From positions 62,001-126,000 of the forward strand of contig CAMIHP010000001.1 in NCBI GenBank assembly GCA_946222005.1: 64,000 nucleotides of DNA, read 5' to 3'. This DNA is from an uncultured Candidatus Saccharibacteria bacterium. GTDB lineage: Bacteria > Patescibacteriota > Saccharimonadia > Saccharimonadales > Saccharimonadaceae. The notes under the pieces are model-generated. The model worked only from the letters and a program-made list of their open reading frames with translations, had not been told where the DNA came from and did not search any database. Below, piece by piece: positions 1-15,197 of this stretch. The position numbers and the translations under genes are program-made. Numbering within the stretch: position 1 is the stretch's first letter; each line of letters starts with the position of its first letter.

Positions 1-62
<62 letters not shown>

Positions 63-150
63 GGGTTTAGACGCTTGGTTCCGATATATTTCCTCGGTGG
101 GCCAAACCCCTGCTTCGATGTCCATCTGCACGGTATGGTAATGTACGTGT

Positions 151-193
151 CAACGATTGACAGTGGTGATATACACCAATCACTAGTTAAGTC
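151..193 (-). other. 3' arm of the 23S rRNA processing stem
   Basis: This trailer segment is complementary to 3361-3409 on the other side of the 23S gene: the shared runs are AACGATTGAC, ACCAAT and CTAGTTAAGTC. The two arms would form the long helix that RNase III-type enzymes cut to release pre-23S. Because the arm at 3361-3409 must be transcribed, the promoter of 23S has to lie upstream of it. Confidence 0.75.
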
Positions 194-240
194 TACCTCA
201 TCCACGCTACCAATGCAAGCATTAGCGTCGTAGACAAGGA

Positions 241-3357
<3,117 letters not shown>

Positions 3358-3360
3358 ATT

Positions 3361-3409
3361 GACTTAACTAGCAATTGGTATAGACCAACTGATAGTGCCG
3401 TCAATCGTT
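3361..3409 (-). other. 5' arm of the 23S rRNA processing stem
   Basis: This segment directly upstream of mature 23S is complementary to 151-193 downstream of it (AACGATTGAC..., ...CTAGTTAAGTC), with a looser central part. It therefore belongs to the pre-rRNA. It contains by chance a TTGACG-16-TATACC pattern that should not be read as the promoter. Confidence 0.75.
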
Positions 3410-3423
3410 ATTTTCTTACATCA

Positions 3424-3436
3424 CTAAATTGTTAAA
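3424..3436 (-). promoter_or_regulatory. boxA-like antitermination site in 23S leader
   Basis: The reverse complement TTTAACAATTTAG matches the core of the E. coli rrn boxA (…TTTAACAATTTA). It is preceded by ACAACGAGAC, and the same pair of motifs occurs in the 16S leader (6891-6903), so each rRNA unit seems to carry its own Nus-type antitermination signal. Confidence 0.65.
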
Positions 3437-3649
3437 CTGCATGTGTCTCGTTGTAAGCACACACCTGCGAACACCATTGGTATGATGTCTGTCTGCCTGT
3501 GCTCAAACTTGCAACTTTGTCTATTCTACCACTTGGGCTACCCTGTGTAAAGTAGCTTTTCGTTGTAGTTTTGGCAATGATTATTGTACCCACTCCATCA
3601 TTACCCTCTTGCCAGAGGTTCGTTGCCGAACATGCGCTCACTGGACTTA

Positions 3650-3678
3650 AGTTTACACGAATCATCGGCGTTTGGCAA
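3650..3678 (-). promoter_or_regulatory. predicted promoter of the 23S-5S unit
   Basis: On the minus strand TTGCCA (3673-3678) is separated by exactly 17 nt from TAAACT (3650-3655). It lies about 240 nt upstream of the processing stem. The stretch between this promoter and the tRNA terminator (about 3680-4078) holds no gene that I can recognise. Confidence 0.55.
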
Positions 3679-4078
3679 GGCTTTTTTGAGTGATTTTTGC
3701 AAAAAATATTATTCTTGATGAGTGCTTGCTTGATTAAACCTTGTAATCAGAGGTAGAGATGTTGGCCGCGGCTTTTTGCGGTGCAGCGCGGAGGAATGTT
3801 GGTCACAAGACACATTACTGTTGCTTGCTACTATGTTTCTCTTGGCGGTACTGAGCGCTCAATGAGCAGCTGTTTTTAGAGCAATAACTTGCGTAGCATA
3901 TCTCGATTACTCCTCGTATCCTCCCTACATCTCCAATGGTCCAATAAGGCGCGGGTGCCTGTTAGTATACTTAGCAACTTGTCTACGCTAGGAGTTAATA
4001 TTTAGTGAATATTCAGCTCCTTATCATACCCCAAAGGAGAATACCACACACAAAATACCCATCAACAAATATTACTCA

Positions 4079-4110
4079 TAAAAAACACCCGCTCATACGA
4101 TGAACGGGCG
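4079..4110 (-). terminator. Rho-independent terminator after the tRNA trio
   Basis: On the minus strand the hairpin CCCG-T-TCAT-cgt-ATGA-G-CGGG is followed by TGTTTTTTA. It sits just downstream of tRNA-Val and upstream of the 23S promoter, so the tRNA transcript should end before 23S. Confidence 0.75.
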
Positions 4111-4164
4111 ATTAACTACAACTGCGAGTGTGACACGCTCCAAAGGGTTCGTATACGGAGCTTG

Positions 4165-4241
4165 TGGTGGGCGCTGAGGGACTCGAACCCCCGACCCTCT
4201 CGGTGTAAACGAGATGCTCTAGCCAACTGAGCTAAGCGCCC
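4165..4241 (-). tRNA. tRNA-Val(UAC)
   Basis: A full cloverleaf reads on the minus strand: acceptor GGGCGCT/AGCGCCC, D arm GCTC/GAGC, anticodon arm TCTCG/CGAGA with loop TTTACAC (anticodon UAC), T loop TTCGAGT. The CCA end is encoded. It is the last of three closely spaced tRNAs in a unit separate from both rRNAs. Confidence 0.95.
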
Positions 4242-4268
4242 GCATGCTGTGATGCCACATTGCTTATC

Positions 4269-4345
4269 TGGTGGGCGATGGAGGACTTGAACCACCGACC
4301 TCGTCATTATCAGTGACGCGCTCTAACCAGCTGAGCTAATCGCCC
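4269..4345 (-). tRNA. tRNA-Ile(GAU)
   Basis: Cloverleaf on the minus strand with acceptor GGGCGAT, anticodon arm CGTCA/TGACG and loop CTGATAA (anticodon GAU); CCA is encoded. tRNA-Ile and tRNA-Ala are the usual spacer tRNAs of bacterial rrn operons; here they lie between 16S and 23S but under their own promoter. Confidence 0.95.
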
Positions 4346-4410
4346 CTACACCATCAAGCAAAAAAATTGGTGGAGTGGGATGGACGTAAGCCCATACCAC
4401 CCCATGCGAA

Positions 4411-4487
4411 TGGTGGAGATACAGGGACTCAAACCCTGGACCCCCTGCTTGCAAAGCAGGTGCTCTAATCAACTGAGCTATATCCCC
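4411..4487 (-). tRNA. tRNA-Ala(UGC)
   Basis: Cloverleaf on the minus strand with acceptor GGGGATA/TATCTCC, anticodon arm CCTGC/GCAGG and loop TTTGCAA (anticodon UGC); CCA is encoded. First gene of the tRNA-Ala/Ile/Val trio, starting about 36 nt downstream of a well-formed promoter. Confidence 0.95.
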
Positions 4488-4523
4488 GCGTTCGTTCGCG
4501 CACTCTGTCGCTGAACCTGTTCC

Positions 4524-4552
4524 ATATTAGCATAGATTTTTCGCCAGTACAA
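4524..4552 (-). promoter_or_regulatory. promoter of the tRNA-Ala/Ile/Val unit
   Basis: TTGTAC (4547-4552) and TAATAT (4524-4529) are 17 nt apart on the minus strand. The site overlaps the promoter region of the divergent small gene starting at 4569, so transcription leaves this point in both directions. Confidence 0.6.
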
Positions 4553-4568
4553 GAGTATACTAGATATT

Positions 4569-4805
4569 ATGCAATATACATTTAGTTGGGGATCGTTCTT
4601 CATCGGTACGCTCATCTTGATCGTTGGTGGCTGCATTGTTGTGTGGCACCGCCAGCTGTCTGATATGTTTAGCGATGACATCGGCAGCTACAGCCGCTAC
4701 CAGATGTGGGGGTTGATCGGCTGCGGGCTCGGTCTGCTTGTCATGACCAACCTGCATGATATGATCCTGCGAGCGTTTCTTGGGCTGTTCTTTCACTTTA
4801 GCTAG
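4569..4805 (+). CDS. small two-helix membrane protein inside the rRNA region
   Basis: A 78-aa protein that I do not recognise. It has two hydrophobic segments, about residues 8-25 (FFIGTLILIVGGCIVVW) and 48-66 (MWGLIGCGLGLLVMTNL), joined by a polar, acidic loop. A TATACT box (4556-4561) stands 7 nt before the ATG with no Shine-Dalgarno sequence, so the mRNA is probably leaderless. A hairpin with a T run follows at 4828-4857. Own promoter, own terminator and a membrane-protein composition argue that it is a real gene rather than a chance ORF. It is oriented against the rRNA and tRNA genes on both sides, which splits the usual rrn operon. Function unknown. Confidence 0.6.
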   Translation: MQYTFSWGSFFIGTLILIVGGCIVVWHRQLSDMFSDDIGSYSRYQMWGLIGCGLGLLVMTNLHDMILRAFLGLFFHFS

Positions 4806-4827
4806 AGGAACCTCGCTTGAGAGGCAA

Positions 4828-4857
4828 TGAGGAGTGCTGCGGCGCTCCTTTTTGGTT
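4828..4857 (+). terminator. terminator of the small membrane-protein gene
   Basis: AGGAGTGC-tgcg-GCGCTCCT (one G-U pair) followed by TTTTTGG on the plus strand, 23 nt after the stop codon at 4805. Confidence 0.65.
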
Positions 4858-5143
4858 ACTAGTGTCTTTTGCTCTACCCTATCGTCGAATAGTGTTTGTT
4901 TTTCTTGCGCTGTATAACCCATTCACAGCTGAGTACCAGCATTATGCTTATAGTGATCATTACGCATACAGCCTACCCACAAGCTAGTCTAGGACTCGCA
5001 TAGCAGCAAGCAACAACTCAGGCGTCTAGAGTGCGATGCGAGAGTGATCAATCATAGCTGGCAGTCACCTTTGGTGATTGGTTAATGTTGTTAATACCAC
5101 ACCACCCACTTGGCCTGTGGTACATATAGTATTTCTTCTCACA

Positions 5144-5172
5144 AAAAATAGCCCAGCAATCTGGGCTATCTC
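5144..5172 (-). terminator. Rho-independent terminator directly after 16S
   Basis: On the minus strand ATAGCCCAG-attg-CTGGGCTAT is followed by TTTTTTG. The T run exists only in the minus direction. It overlaps the edge of the 16S trailer arm, so the 16S transcript should end here, before the tRNAs. Confidence 0.8.
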
Positions 5173-5194
5173 TTAACAACTTAGTTGTGCAATC
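5169..5194 (-). other. 3' arm of the 16S rRNA processing stem
   Basis: The plus-strand sequence CTTAACAACTTAGTTGTGCAAT is nearly identical to the minus-strand sequence at 6881-6906 upstream of 16S. In the RNA the two arms are therefore complementary and would form the pre-16S processing helix. Confidence 0.8.
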
Positions 5195-5326
5195 CTCATC
5201 TCGTCACTTTAGTGTAAGCTTTGTCTCACCCCGAAGGGTTACTGTAAATATGTAAGCTCAGCATATTTACGAGACCGACCTAGCTCTGATAGTGATTGCT
5301 CAGCTATCAGGCATTCATACTCCCTA

Positions 5327-6802
<1,476 letters not shown>

Positions 6803-6880
6803 AAAGAAAAGATGTACTTTTCATAAAAGATGCTTCCCTGTTGGGAAGCGTCTATAACTCAAAAATAGACTGACGATGAT

Positions 6881-6906
6881 TATTGCACAACTAAATTGTT
6901 AAGATA
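6881..6906 (-). other. 5' arm of the 16S processing stem with boxA
   Basis: Complementary in RNA to the trailer arm at 5169-5194. The arm includes CTTAACAATTTAG (6891-6903), a match to the rrn boxA core, preceded upstream by ACAACGAGAC as in the 23S leader. Confidence 0.75.
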
Positions 6907-6959
6907 CAAAACGTCTCGTTGTTGGCCCTTGTTTTCGTTCCCTCAACCAGACTGAAACC

Positions 6960-6988
6960 ATCATAGCGTATTTTTTGCGGATGGTCAA
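6960..6988 (-). promoter_or_regulatory. promoter of the 16S unit
   Basis: TTGACC (6983-6988) and TATGAT (6960-6965) are 17 nt apart on the minus strand, about 160 nt upstream of mature 16S. It begins 13 nt after the stop codon of the DUF212 gene. Confidence 0.7.
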
Positions 6989-7001
6989 CACTTTTTTGCT
7001 A

Positions 7002-7436
7002 TTATTTTGTCGCAAAAAATACAACTACGCCCACAAGCACGCCAAGCAGCGACCCAACAAAGATCTCGAGCGGTGTGTGCCCCTGTGCAGCCCGTGGTAA
7101 TGTAACGTCAACCCCAGTCTTCTTGATGACCTGCTGGATGGCAATACCCTGCTCGCCTGATGAACGCCGCACTTTGACGGCATCGTAGCACACGATTAAC
7201 ACGAGCAATGTCGTGACGCCAACAAGCGGCGACTGCAGCCCCTGCTGCAGCACCAGCACCGTCCAGACAGACAATGATGTGGCGGCATGCGAGCTCGGCA
7301 TACCGCCAGAGATGAAGAGCTGATGGGTGAAGTCCAGCACCTTGCCTTTGGCGTGGGCAATTGCAAACTTAATGACGTGAGCAATTGCCCAGCTGATGGC
7401 GATGGCCACAATATATGGCGAGAGGTACCACGGCAT
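7002..7436 (-). CDS. DUF212 / YuiD-like membrane protein related to PAP2 phosphatases
   Basis: A 144-aa integral membrane protein with about four hydrophobic segments. The motif GGMPSSHAA (residues about 43-51) and the later GHTPLEIFVGSLLG are hallmarks of the DUF212 family, which is distantly related to PAP2 acid phosphatases. By that kinship it may dephosphorylate a lipid or isoprenoid phosphate, but its substrate is not known. The start codon lies 2 nt after the gyrA stop, so it is the third gene of the gyrB-gyrA operon; the association with gyrase is probably only transcriptional. Confidence 0.85.
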   Translation of the reverse strand: MPWYLSPYIVAIAISWAIAHVIKFAIAHAKGKVLDFTHQLFISGGMPSSHAATSLSVWTVLVLQQGLQSPLVGVTTLLVLIVCYDAVKVRRSSGEQGIAIQQVIKKTGVDVTLPRAAQGHTPLEIFVGSLLGVLVGVVVFFATK

Positions 7437-7438
7437 GG

Positions 7439-9979
7439 TTATGCTTCCTTATCCTCGTCTTTTTCGCGCACAATACCGATCGACGAGACAGTATCTCCCT
7501 CGGCAAGACGCATCACTCGTACACCCTGAGTGGTGCGACCAAGGGTTGGGATGTCGTGGAGCGCCACACGGATGGTTTGGCCATTTTGGCTGATGAGGAG
7601 TGCCTCAGTGGCATCAGGCTCGAGAGTCTGCACAGCGATAATCGGCCCAGTCTTGGCGGTGACAACTGCTGCTTTGATACCAACCCCACCTCGCTTATGG
7701 CAAGGGAAGTTGGCCGCTTTGGTAATCTTGCCGTAACCGTTTTGGCTAATGACAAGCAATTGCTGGTCGCTACTGGTGACAATGTCCATCCCCACCACCG
7801 TATCATCGGGGCGGAGGCGTACACCACGTACGCCACGAGCAACGCGGCCCATTGGTCGGCACTCTGTCTCGCTAAAGCGCACTGCCTGACCAGCTGATGT
7901 TGAGATTATTACATCATTGTCACCATTGGTCTGCTTAATCCAGCGTAGCTCATCACCATCGTCGAGTTTGATAGTGATGAGACCATTCGTACGGATGTTG
8001 GCGTAGTCTCGTAATGTTGTCTTTTTCACAGTACCCTTGGTTGTCGCCATAAAGAGGTAGCCATCATCGCTTGCATCTTTCGCGTGGTTGATAATTGATG
8101 TAATTTTCTCTTCAGGCTGGAGCTGGAGCAAGTTGACAGCCGCAACACCCTTGGCTGCGAGGCTGGCAGCAGGCACTTCGTACGCCTTAAGGCGGAAGAC
8201 CCGACCCTTGTTGGTAAAGAAGAGCAGCCAGTCATGGGTGTTGGCCGGAATGAGTTGGTCGATGCCATCTTCTTCCTTGGTAGACATGCCACGCTTACCC
8301 TTGCCACCTCTGTTTTGGCGGCGGTATTCACTCACTAAAGTACGCTTGATGTAATTCTCTGCTGTGAGAATAACAACGGTCTCTTCCTCAGGGATGAGCT
8401 CTTCGTCGCTGAATTTGCCGAGCTCATGGTTGATGATCTTGGTGCGGCGCTCGTCACCGTACTTTTCTTTCATCTCAAGCAGTTCCTCTTTGATAAGGCG
8501 CAGGATCTCATTCTCGTCGGCCAGGATAGCCTCAAGCTGCTTGATGAGCTCGTGCAGATAGCGCAGCTCGTCTTCAATCTCTTGACGGTCAAGGCCAGTC
8601 AGCTTACGCAGCTGCATGGCAAGGATTGCCTTACCTTGGATCTCACTGAGCGCAAAACGCTCCATCAACCCCTGCAAAGCATCGTTGTAGTTCTTACTTG
8701 CTCGGATTAGCTTGACGACTTCATCGATGTTATCAAGCGCAATCTTGAGCCCTTCAAGAATATGAGCTCGTGCCTTCGCCTTCTTGAGCTCATATTCAGT
8801 GCGGCGACGCACCACAATGCGCCGATGAGTGATAAACTCACCAAGGATATCGTGCAGGCCAAGCACCCGTGGCTGGAGCCGCATCGCGTTCTCGCTGCTG
8901 GGCACAAGCGCCAGCATGTTGTAGTGGAAGTTAGTCTGCAGCGCGGTGAGCTTGTAGAGCTGGTTCAGCACCTTCTTGGGGTAGGCATCCTTTTTGAGGT
9001 CGATAACGACACGCACATTACCCCGAGCCGACTCATCGCGCAAGTCGCTGATAGAGGTGAGCTTCTTCTCGTGGACGAGGTCGGCAATCTTCTCGATCAG
9101 TGTTGCTTTATTCACACCATAGGGCATTTCTGTGATGACGATGCGGTAGCGCCCACGCTTCTTCGTCTCCTCGATGGCCGCCACGGCGCGCATCGTCACA
9201 CTGCCGCGGCCAGTGGCGTAGGCCTGGCGCATTGGCGTGCCACCGTAGACCACGGCGCCAGTTGGAAAGTCCGGCCCTTTGATGTGCTGCATGAGGTCAT
9301 CCAGCGTGGCATCAGGGTTGTTGATAAGCTCGACTGTTGCATCAACCACCTCACCAAGGTTGTGGGTGGGGATGTTCGTTGCCATACCAACGGCAATACC
9401 AACCTGGCCGTTAAGTAGTAGATTAGGCAGCTTGGCCGGCAAGACGGTAGGCTCTTGGCGAGTAGCATCGTAGGTGTCGCGGAATGGGACGGTTTCTTTA
9501 TCGATATCTGCCAGGAGCGCCTCCGACACACGCGTCATTTTTGCCTCGGTGTAGCGCATTGCAGCAGGCGGATCACCGTCCATCGAGCCAAAGTTCCCCT
9601 GCCCCTGTACCAGCGGGTAGCGCTCAACCCAGTCTTGAGCCATACGCACCATGGCATCGTAGATCGAGCTATCACCGTGTGGGTGGTATTTACCCATCAC
9701 CTCACCAACGATCTGAGCACTCTTGATCGTCTTGGATGTCGGGCCAATGCCCATTTTGTCCATCACATAGACGATGCGACGATGGACAGGCTTCATGCCA
9801 TCACGCACATCAGGCAGCGCGCGGTCGACGATGACCGACATCGAGTAGCGCAGGAAGTTATCCTCCATCACGTCCTCGACGGTACGGACCTCCACACTGC
9901 GCGAGTGGCTCTGGTCGGGCACGGTAGCTGGGGTGGTTGGTTGGTTATCTTCTGGCTGCATTGTGTGTTCCTCGTTCAT
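7439..9979 (-). CDS. gyrA: DNA gyrase subunit A
   Basis: 846 aa, close to the usual length. GyrA is the DNA-cleaving subunit of gyrase, which introduces negative supercoils using ATP hydrolysed by GyrB. The winged-helix/tower part covers roughly residues 30-520; the catalytic tyrosine is Tyr143 in [10 protein letters not shown]. In the quinolone-binding segment [10 protein letters not shown] both key positions (Ser and Asp) are the susceptible type. The C-terminal beta-pinwheel (about 540-846) carries the GyrA box as QNRGGKG (555-561), which supports a true gyrase rather than topoisomerase IV. The start 3 nt after gyrB has poor SD spacing; the ATG at 9961 has GAGG 8 nt upstream and may be the real start. 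Confidence 0.97.
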   Translation of the reverse strand: MNEEHTMQPEDNQPTTPATVPDQSHSRSVEVRTVEDVMEDNFLRYSMSVIVDRALPDVRDGMKPVHRRIVYVMDKMGIGPTSKTIKSAQIVGEVMGKYHPHGDSSIYDAMVRMAQDWVERYPLVQGQGNFGSMDGDPPAAMRYTEAKMTRVSEALLADIDKETVPFRDTYDATRQEPTVLPAKLPNLLLNGQVGIAVGMATNIPTHNLGEVVDATVELINNPDATLDDLMQHIKGPDFPTGAVVYGGTPMRQAYATGRGSVTMRAVAAIEETKKRGRYRIVITEMPYGVNKATLIEKIADLVHEKKLTSISDLRDESARGNVRVVIDLKKDAYPKKVLNQLYKLTALQTNFHYNMLALVPSSENAMRLQPRVLGLHDILGEFITHRRIVVRRRTEYELKKAKARAHILEGLKIALDNIDEVVKLIRASKNYNDALQGLMERFALSEIQGKAILAMQLRKLTGLDRQEIEDELRYLHELIKQLEAILADENEILRLIKEELLEMKEKYGDERRTKIINHELGKFSDEELIPEEETVVILTAENYIKRTLVSEYRRQNRGGKGKRGMSTKEEDGIDQLIPANTHDWLLFFTNKGRVFRLKAYEVPAASLAAKGVAAVNLLQLQPEEKITSIINHAKDASDDGYLFMATTKGTVKKTTLRDYANIRTNGLITIKLDDGDELRWIKQTNGDNDVIISTSAGQAVRFSETECRPMGRVARGVRGVRLRPDDTVVGMDIVTSSDQQLLVISQNGYGKITKAANFPCHKRGGVGIKAAVVTAKTGPIIAVQTLEPDATEALLISQNGQTIRVALHDIPTLGRTTQGVRVMRLAEGDTVSSIGIVREKDEDKEA

Positions 9980-9982
9980 AGA

Positions 9983-11971
<1,989 letters not shown>

Positions 11972-12018
11972 TCATTTCCCTCACTATTAGGTCATTCGGG
12001 TTACATTACACGCACCTT

Positions 12019-12024
12019 ATTGTA
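12019..12024 (-). promoter_or_regulatory. -10 element of the gyrB operon
   Basis: TACAAT on the minus strand, 47 nt upstream of the gyrB ATG. I cannot identify a convincing -35 box. Confidence 0.4.
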
Positions 12025-12111
12025 TCATAATCGCCGAATCAGCGAAAATAACAGGGGTGGAGAGTGTGGGGAGGCGGAGTGTGAGATAAAGCAAGAGCCC
12101 TAAGATTCAGG

Positions 12112-12906
12112 CTACTCATACTTACTTGTCCCAACAAGGATGAAGCCAGCGACAGCCATCACTGGTGATGCGACAAACCACGCGATGCCACCATATATCA
12201 CGATCGACGCCACCATCCCCATCACCAGTAGCGTCGGTTCATTGACAAGAGTACTCAAAACATGCCGATGTGTATCAAGAAAGTTAGTCACACCAAAAAG
12301 CACCGACACAAGCATACCATACAGCGCCATCATCGGTACAGCTGCTGCAAGCATCAGCCAGAGGCCAGTCTTGCGCTTCATCATTTGATTGAGCGTCGTA
12401 TCATCTACATCATTACGTTTTGCTGGTATCACTGGCTGCATACCCAGCAATACATACCAGAGGTAGAGCGAACCAACGAAGCTCGGTATGTTGCTCATGA
12501 GAACTGTTGTATTATTAGCTACTAATCCTACAGGGGTGTGCAGTACACCACCACTGAGCCAACCCACAATAAACAGCGCCCCATTCACCAGCAACAAGCC
12601 AAGCGCTCCAATCCTCTGCCAATACCGATCAGTGCGGTGCGACTGCCGCAGCGTGATGACGCTCTGCGCTAGTATACTCGCACTCCAAGCGACGAGTAGC
12701 CAGCCAAATACCTGCTCCACCACCGTCGGGCTACTCACTAGCACCGAGCCCTGCAGACATACGATGGCTGCATTGGCAATCATCCCCACCCCACCAGCAA
12801 TCACACAGGCCTCGAGCCAAGCCCGGCGCGGCGGCGCGGATGCATCAGGCGTAGTTATATGGCTATGCTGTTTTGCGGTAGTTGTGGCGGTGGATTGCGT
12901 TGGCAT
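12112..12906 (-). CDS. multi-pass membrane protein, paralogue of next gene
   Basis: 264 aa, family not recognised. A polar N-terminus of about 30 residues rich in Thr/Ala/Gln is followed by about six hydrophobic helices. It shares an ordered set of motifs with the protein encoded at 12947-13936: RRAWLEA, GWLL.AWS, a charged loop HRTDRYWQR, SLYLWYVLL, and a GLWL segment in the second half. The two are tandem duplicates, 40 nt apart, in the same orientation. The ATG at 12906 has GAGGAG 9 nt upstream. No catalytic motif is visible; a role in transport or envelope structure is possible but not shown. Confidence 0.75.
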   Translation of the reverse strand: MPTQSTATTTAKQHSHITTPDASAPPRRAWLEACVIAGGVGMIANAAIVCLQGSVLVSSPTVVEQVFGWLLVAWSASILAQSVITLRQSHRTDRYWQRIGALGLLLVNGALFIVGWLSGGVLHTPVGLVANNTTVLMSNIPSFVGSLYLWYVLLGMQPVIPAKRNDVDDTTLNQMMKRKTGLWLMLAAAVPMMALYGMLVSVLFGVTNFLDTHRHVLSTLVNEPTLLVMGMVASIVIYGGIAWFVASPVMAVAGFILVGTSKYE

Positions 12907-12946
12907 GGGGTGGTTCTCCTCTGTTAGGCGGTAGTTTGGTGCTTAG

Positions 12947-13936
12947 TTATTCGCGCTGGCTATTTGCCACAAGGACCATACCAATGATGAGCATGACAAT
13001 ACATGGCACAATCAAGATCATGCCAGCAATCATAAAGATAAGGTGAATCATGCCCAAAAACGATAGTATTGACGTAAAGATCGTAGTACCTCGGCTTGTG
13101 CTACTCATCAGCATCAACGTCCCCGAAAACTGCGCAAGAGCCGGAAGTACAAATGCCGTCACAATCAGCCAGAGACCAACCCGCCGACGCCGCATCAAAC
13201 GAGCATATGTTGTAGCGGGCACATCAGGCGCAGTACGTGGCGCGATTTTCCGCTTCGTACAGAGTAATAAGTACCAGAGATAGATGGAGCCGAACACAGC
13301 GATGACGGTACTTACCTGCATGACTGTACTGTTTATCCATATAACCGCCTTTTGTCCAGGGCTCACAAAGAACAAATTGTATAGCCATTCGCTTATGATG
13401 AGTGCGGCTGGGTTACCCGCCACTAGGAGCACAGCAAGGAAGCGCTGTATATAATGATCTGTCCGGTGGAGCTGCATCAGCGTGCTAATCCCCTGCACCA
13501 CCAAGCTCACGCTCCACATGAGGATGAGCCAACCAGCTACCCGCTCTGGTGACGTGCGGTCTACCTGCCCCACCATCAGTGCACCATAGAAGCTCACCAT
13601 TGCAGCATACATCAGCATTCCTGCTGCTCCCGTCGCAATAAACGCCTCCAACACTGGCCGGCGGCGGGCTGTGGCATGTGCAACAGGGGTAGCTGACGAT
13701 GGCGGTGTGTCTATGTGGCTAGATGATGTATTATCTACGACAGCTTGCGATTCGCTAGCTGCTGGTGCGTTGGCTGGCGCAACAGAGGTCGTATCTACCT
13801 TTGTTGTATTCTTCGCAACAGATCGTGACTGTTGTGATTTTTGCTTGGTGCGCTGTGTGGCACGCCTCTTTGGAGATGATGTCGCTTGTGTCTCTGGCGC
13901 GGTGGGCGCTGCTGGGGTTGATTTTTTTCGTGGCAT
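12947..13936 (-). CDS. multi-pass membrane protein, paralogue of preceding gene
   Basis: 329 aa, family not recognised. The first 90 residues are polar, rich in Lys, Thr, Ala and Ser and predicted disordered; then six to seven hydrophobic helices follow. Motifs shared with the neighbour at 12112-12906 include RRPVLEA, GWLILMWS, LHRTDHYIQR, SIYLWYLLL and GLWLI, in the same order. The start is supported by GAGGAGG 10 nt before the ATG and by a TATACT box 20 nt before it. The longer basic tail is the main difference between the two paralogues and might bind nucleic acid or anionic lipid; this is speculation. Confidence 0.75.
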   Translation of the reverse strand: MPRKKSTPAAPTAPETQATSSPKRRATQRTKQKSQQSRSVAKNTTKVDTTSVAPANAPAASESQAVVDNTSSSHIDTPPSSATPVAHATARRRPVLEAFIATGAAGMLMYAAMVSFYGALMVGQVDRTSPERVAGWLILMWSVSLVVQGISTLMQLHRTDHYIQRFLAVLLVAGNPAALIISEWLYNLFFVSPGQKAVIWINSTVMQVSTVIAVFGSIYLWYLLLCTKRKIAPRTAPDVPATTYARLMRRRRVGLWLIVTAFVLPALAQFSGTLMLMSSTSRGTTIFTSILSFLGMIHLIFMIAGMILIVPCIVMLIIGMVLVANSQRE

Positions 13937-13971
13937 AGAAGTATCCTCCTCTGCCTAGTATACGCGCCTCA

Positions 13972-14349
13972 TCACCGTTTTGCCACATAAAAACATGCAA
14001 TTGCTTCAAAAGCAAAAACCAGTGCCAGCTCGTACCAGCCACCACGCCCCACCGAGCGCGCGCCAATCAGCAGCACTGGTGCCAGCGCCAGTACCGAGCC
14101 AAAATAATAACAGCGCCGAAAGCTGAGCGTCACCGCTCGCCGCTGCGCCTCGGGCAGCCAACGCCGCAACGCCGCCGCAATGCCCGCCAGCAGGTACGTT
14201 AGCAATCCCAGCATTACCACATAGCACAACACAAAGACAAGGACGATCCCCAGGGGGTGGATCGTCGCTGGCGTGGTGGTCTGCAGTACAATCGCTAGCA
14301 ACACTGCTGCTGCTATACTCATACTGGCAAGCAGGATTCTTCGAGACAT
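13972..14349 (-). CDS. small four-helix membrane protein
   Basis: 125 aa with four predicted membrane helices and a positively charged middle loop (RRWLPEAQRRAVTLSFRR). Not recognised. I place the start at the ATG at 14349 because TATAGT (14357-14362) lies 7 nt upstream, giving a leaderless mRNA; a longer reading frame to 14403 has no start signal. It lies immediately upstream of the two paralogous membrane-protein genes (33 nt before the ATG of the first), all in one direction, and may be co-transcribed with them. Confidence 0.6.
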   Translation of the reverse strand: MSRRILLASMSIAAAVLLAIVLQTTTPATIHPLGIVLVFVLCYVVMLGLLTYLLAGIAAALRRWLPEAQRRAVTLSFRRCYYFGSVLALAPVLLIGARSVGRGGWYELALVFAFEAIACFYVAKR

Positions 14350-14403
14350 ATCTATCACTATACCAAGCAATCCGCCTGGTGAGAAGCCCGAGCAGCCGCA
14401 CAA

Positions 14404-15150
14404 AGCAACGCGCTTGCAGCGTCCTCTATAGATATATAATTAGGACGCCCGGCAGCCGCTACGGGCCGAGGTGCTCCACAGTGTGGAGCATGAGTGGTGT
14501 GCCTCTGGCATGCGCCATGTATGAGGAGGCCACCACGCGTCAACGCCAACGATGAAAAAGTACTTCTACTTGGGGGGTACTCTATTAGTATTGGCGGAGC
14601 GCAGGCAGTGCCAAAGCTCAGCGCTGTGCTGCGCTCTGCCGCTGCCTGGTGTGCGCCAATGGCGACGCCATGTTGGGTTAATAGTATAGGGTAAGCTTTT
14701 CCGTTTATTTTTCTTGGGTATTTGTGTTTGTCAAAGCTTACTTCTACGTTAGCACAAGCGGTATGGTAAGTCAATCAGTTTGGGCTCTATGCTGCAAAAC
14801 TTTGGCAGCGCTTGCCTCATCTCACGACAGCGCTATACATCGCATCAATATACAAGCATGGGCGTTATCGTCATCGTGCGAACTATCGCAAAACATTATC
14901 TCGCCACCTCCTTTCTCACCCACGCGAACATTGGCGGCTTGCCCATCTCTCGCACCTCTGTACTTTTGAGAGTTGTGCACAGGCATTTTTGTTGTATATA
15001 TTGCAATAATTTTTTGTTCGTTTTTGGCTCTGTACTATATGTGACCCCTGTTATTCTCCATTGCTCGTGTTGTATTTATAACACAGATTTTGGGCGATGT
15101 GTGGTCGGTCTGTGTATATGTTCGATGTGGTATTTTTTACGCAAAAATAT
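14404..15150. other. 750-nt stretch without a recognisable gene; GC-rich inverted repeats at its left end
   Basis: No convincing coding sequence on either strand. The left part (14450-14700) is GC-rich and contains nested inverted repeats: GCTCCAC-agt-GTGGAGC near 14471-14487, and a stem near 14600-14665 made of TTGGCG/CGCCAA, AGGCAG/CTGCCT and AGCGC/GCGCT with nearly symmetric internal loops, with an alternative pairing GAGCGCAG/CTGCGCTC. The right part is AT-rich and featureless. The structured part could be an unrecognised RNA. Confidence 0.4.
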
Positions 15151-15162
15151 TGCCAAAAATCG

Positions 15163-15191
15163 TTGACACAAGCAGTTTTCTCCCATATCAT
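15163..15191 (+). promoter_or_regulatory. strong promoter of a candidate small RNA
   Basis: TTGACA (15163-15168) and TATCAT (15186-15191) are 17 nt apart on the plus strand. No gene of known type follows; a terminator hairpin begins about 70 nt downstream. Confidence 0.5.
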
Positions 15192-15197
15192 AAGGGT

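Noticed and set aside
3377..3404. TTGACG-16-TATACC directly before 23S, looks like a promoter
   Set aside because: It lies within the leader arm that pairs with the trailer at 151-193, so it must be transcribed; the promoter at 3650-3678 fits better.
14358..14774. Minus-strand ORF of 138 codons in the structured gap
   Set aside because: No start signal and no recognisable domain; it coincides with GC-rich stem-loops that keep frames open.
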